Shown piece by piece: positions 32,084-33,012 of a DNA stretch of 33,012 nucleotides. The translations under genes were made by a program, and so were the position numbers. The DNA comes from Lachnospiraceae bacterium UBA7179 (GTDB lineage Bacteria > Bacillota > Clostridia > Lachnospirales > Lachnospiraceae), in assembly GCA_002491195.1 (NCBI GenBank), contig DKVL01000035.1:1-33012 (forward strand). The letters are read 5' to 3'. The stretch's first letter is position 1. Each line of letters begins with the position of its first letter. The notes under the pieces were generated by a model, which worked only from the letters and a program-made list of their open reading frames with translations, was not told the DNA's origin and searched no databases.

Positions 32084-32290
32084 TCATGTTTCCTTCTCTT
32101 CAATCTCTACGATCGACAACCTATATTTTATCTTTCTATTCTCGGTTGCTGGTATGTTAAACACGTCTTCATCAATCTCCAGCATTGTCCAGTCATCTGT
32201 ATATATTTCACCGTCTATAACTTCTATTCTCAAAAAGCCAGGCAAATTATTATAATCATTAATGTCTATTTTCCTTTTTTGACGTTCCAT
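32084..32290 (-). CDS. Short protein of unknown function
   Basis: A 68-residue acidic protein. A start 20 codons earlier has no ribosome binding site, but AAAGGGG lies 8 nt before the ATG at 32290. The stretch DINDYNNLPGFLRIEVIDGEIY resembles the front of Uma2-type nucleases, such as the broken gene next door (YTIDDIYVLPDGPRAELMDG), with LP-x-R-E-IDG in common. The remainder (KIKYRLSIVEIEEKET) does not continue like Uma2. It lies between the Rpn gene and the Uma2 relic. Unknown function; it may itself be a decayed or reused fragment. Confidence 0.5.
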   Translation of the reverse strand: MERQKRKIDINDYNNLPGFLRIEVIDGEIYTDDWTMLEIDEDVFNIPATENRKIKYRLSIVEIEEKET

Positions 32291-32324
32291 AATAAAACCC
32301 CTTTCATTGTACCGTTTTGGAAAA

Positions 32325-32585
32325 TCACTCATATATTCCAACTGGTACATCTACACCAATATCATACTGTTGCAGTGTATTCTTTATAATTTGCTATTGC
32401 ATGATGCCGCTTTCAGCGATCGCCTGAGGCCCCCAGCCTAGTGGAACCATACCATGAATCTGACCATCCATCAGTTCTGCCCTTGGTCCATCTGGCAATA
32501 CATAAATGTCATCAATAGTATAGTACTCTGATCTTTTCTCTACATCCGCCCTGTTATCCTCCCACAATCGATATGTAATTATCAT
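32325..32585 (-). pseudogene. Broken Uma2-family endonuclease gene
   Basis: The first 63 codons begin like a Uma2-family (PD-(D/E)XK) nuclease, with YYTIDDIYVLPDGPRAELMD and GQIH, then change into GMVPLGWGPQAIAESGIM and stop at TAG (32394-32396). In the same frame beyond the stop the sequence continues IIKNTLQQYDIGVDVPVGIY and ends at TGA (32325). The tail resembles the C-terminal end of clostridial Uma2 proteins. The central catalytic part is missing. So this is an N-terminus and a C-terminus joined across a short foreign-looking stretch with an internal deletion. The tail's match is from memory and needs a search. Confidence 0.6.
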
Positions 32586-32723
32586 ACCTTATACATGAAT
32601 CTATATCAAGAATTATTTTGATTTCCGGTGTGTCCACATAAGTCCCTGACTATATCGCCGCTGTTATTGTACTCAAATAAAAAAATATCATGTAATTTAA
32701 TGCAAAATATTCTCTAAAACACG

Positions 32724-32752
32724 TTGAAAAACGCACGAATTTACAATATACT
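32724..32752 (+). promoter_or_regulatory. Promoter of the AAA ATPase gene
   Basis: TTGAAA (32724-32729), 17-nt spacer, TATACT (32747-32752) on the plus strand, 30 nt before the ATG. Confidence 0.75.
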
Positions 32753-32782
32753 ATGTTCAGATTCTTTGAGGAGGTCGGATAT

Positions 32783-33012
32783 ATGTATCGCAAAATTATT
32801 GGTCTTCTGGAAACATGGAAGGAAAGTCCCCACCGCAAACCGCTCATTTTACAGGGAGCACGACAGGTCGGAAAAACTTATTCCCTTCTGGAGTTTGGTC
32901 TAAAACACTATGAGAATGTAGCGTATTTCAACTTTGAAACCAATCCAAAACTAAATAAGACATTTGAGAAAAATATCAGCCCTGAATATCTATATATATC
33001 GTGTTTAATTTT
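32783..33012 (+). CDS. AAA ATPase, DUF4143 type, N-terminal part (runs off the window)
   Basis: The first 76 codons of an ATP-binding protein. Walker A is QGARQVGKTYSLLEFG at about residues 24-39, followed by NVAYFNFETNPKLNKTFEKN, typical of the clostridial AAA/DUF4143 proteins often linked with mobile or defence loci. GAGGAGG lies 8 nt before the ATG and a strong promoter precedes it. After ISPEYL the reading changes to YISCLIF, which does not look like the usual continuation (ISPEYLIPLL-like), so the gene may be disrupted at the window edge; this cannot be decided here. The end is missing. Confidence 0.8.
   Translation, partial: MYRKIIGLLETWKESPHRKPLILQGARQVGKTYSLLEFGLKHYENVAYFNFETNPKLNKTFEKNISPEYLYISCLI

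Overview
The window looks like chromosomal DNA of an anaerobic, spore-former-type Firmicute, most likely a Lachnospiraceae (Clostridia). The basis is a type-A-like RNase P RNA, the dgt-dnaG-rpoD-trmK-nif3 gene order, strong AGGAGG ribosome binding sites, DUF1292 and DUF2225 proteins, a group-B-like [FeFe] hydrogenase, a flavodiiron protein and a pectin-use locus. No species can be named from this alone. Most genes lie on the minus strand.

Region 1 (1-8.5 kb) is a core information-processing run read right to left: a DUF3298/DUF4163-type lipoprotein, a dGTPase-family HD hydrolase (dgt), DNA primase (dnaG), the housekeeping sigma factor (rpoD), tRNA m1A22 methyltransferase (trmK), a Nif3-like metal protein, a TGS-domain nucleoside kinase and the 5' part of rnpB, which has its own promoter. 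Region 2 (8.5-14.2 kb) holds a tRNA-Leu with anticodon AAG, kptA, two small plus-strand genes (DUF1292, DUF2225), a UvrD/PcrA-like helicase, gltX and a 56-residue Spo0E-like protein.

Region 3 (14.2-16.2 kb) is an orphan [FeFe] hydrogenase preceded by an unusual leader: a perfect 14-bp inverted repeat encloses 81 nt, next to a Rex-like site. Upstream of that lies a 166-bp nearly complete palindrome. One arm of this palindrome recurs as a single copy near 27.3 kb, so it is probably a genome-wide repeat family.

Region 4 (16.2-26.7 kb) is an accessory carbohydrate locus: TIM-barrel isomerase, pectin methylesterase, GH105 unsaturated galacturonidase, GH28 polygalacturonase and a glycogen-debranching-type enzyme. 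None of the pectin enzymes has a signal peptide, so the pathway appears to be cytoplasmic and to act on imported oligogalacturonides. A consensus cre site and an 8-bp inverted repeat sit at the GH28 promoter. An AT-rich type II restriction-modification pair is inserted in the middle of the locus, and two acidic proteins of unknown function are interleaved.

Region 5 (26.7-30.7 kb) has a small membrane protein divergent from the debranching gene, two tandem very small membrane proteins (46 and 47 aa) directly before a K+/H+-type antiporter with a C-terminal RCK_C-like domain, and a flavodiiron protein. Region 6 (30.7-33.0 kb) is a scar zone: the last codons of a beheaded gene with its terminator, an Rpn-family nuclease/transposase carrying an in-frame 12-bp minisatellite, a short unknown gene, a broken Uma2-type nuclease gene, and the start of an AAA/DUF4143-type ATPase that runs off the window. 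All assignments rest on reading motifs by eye; no database search was run.
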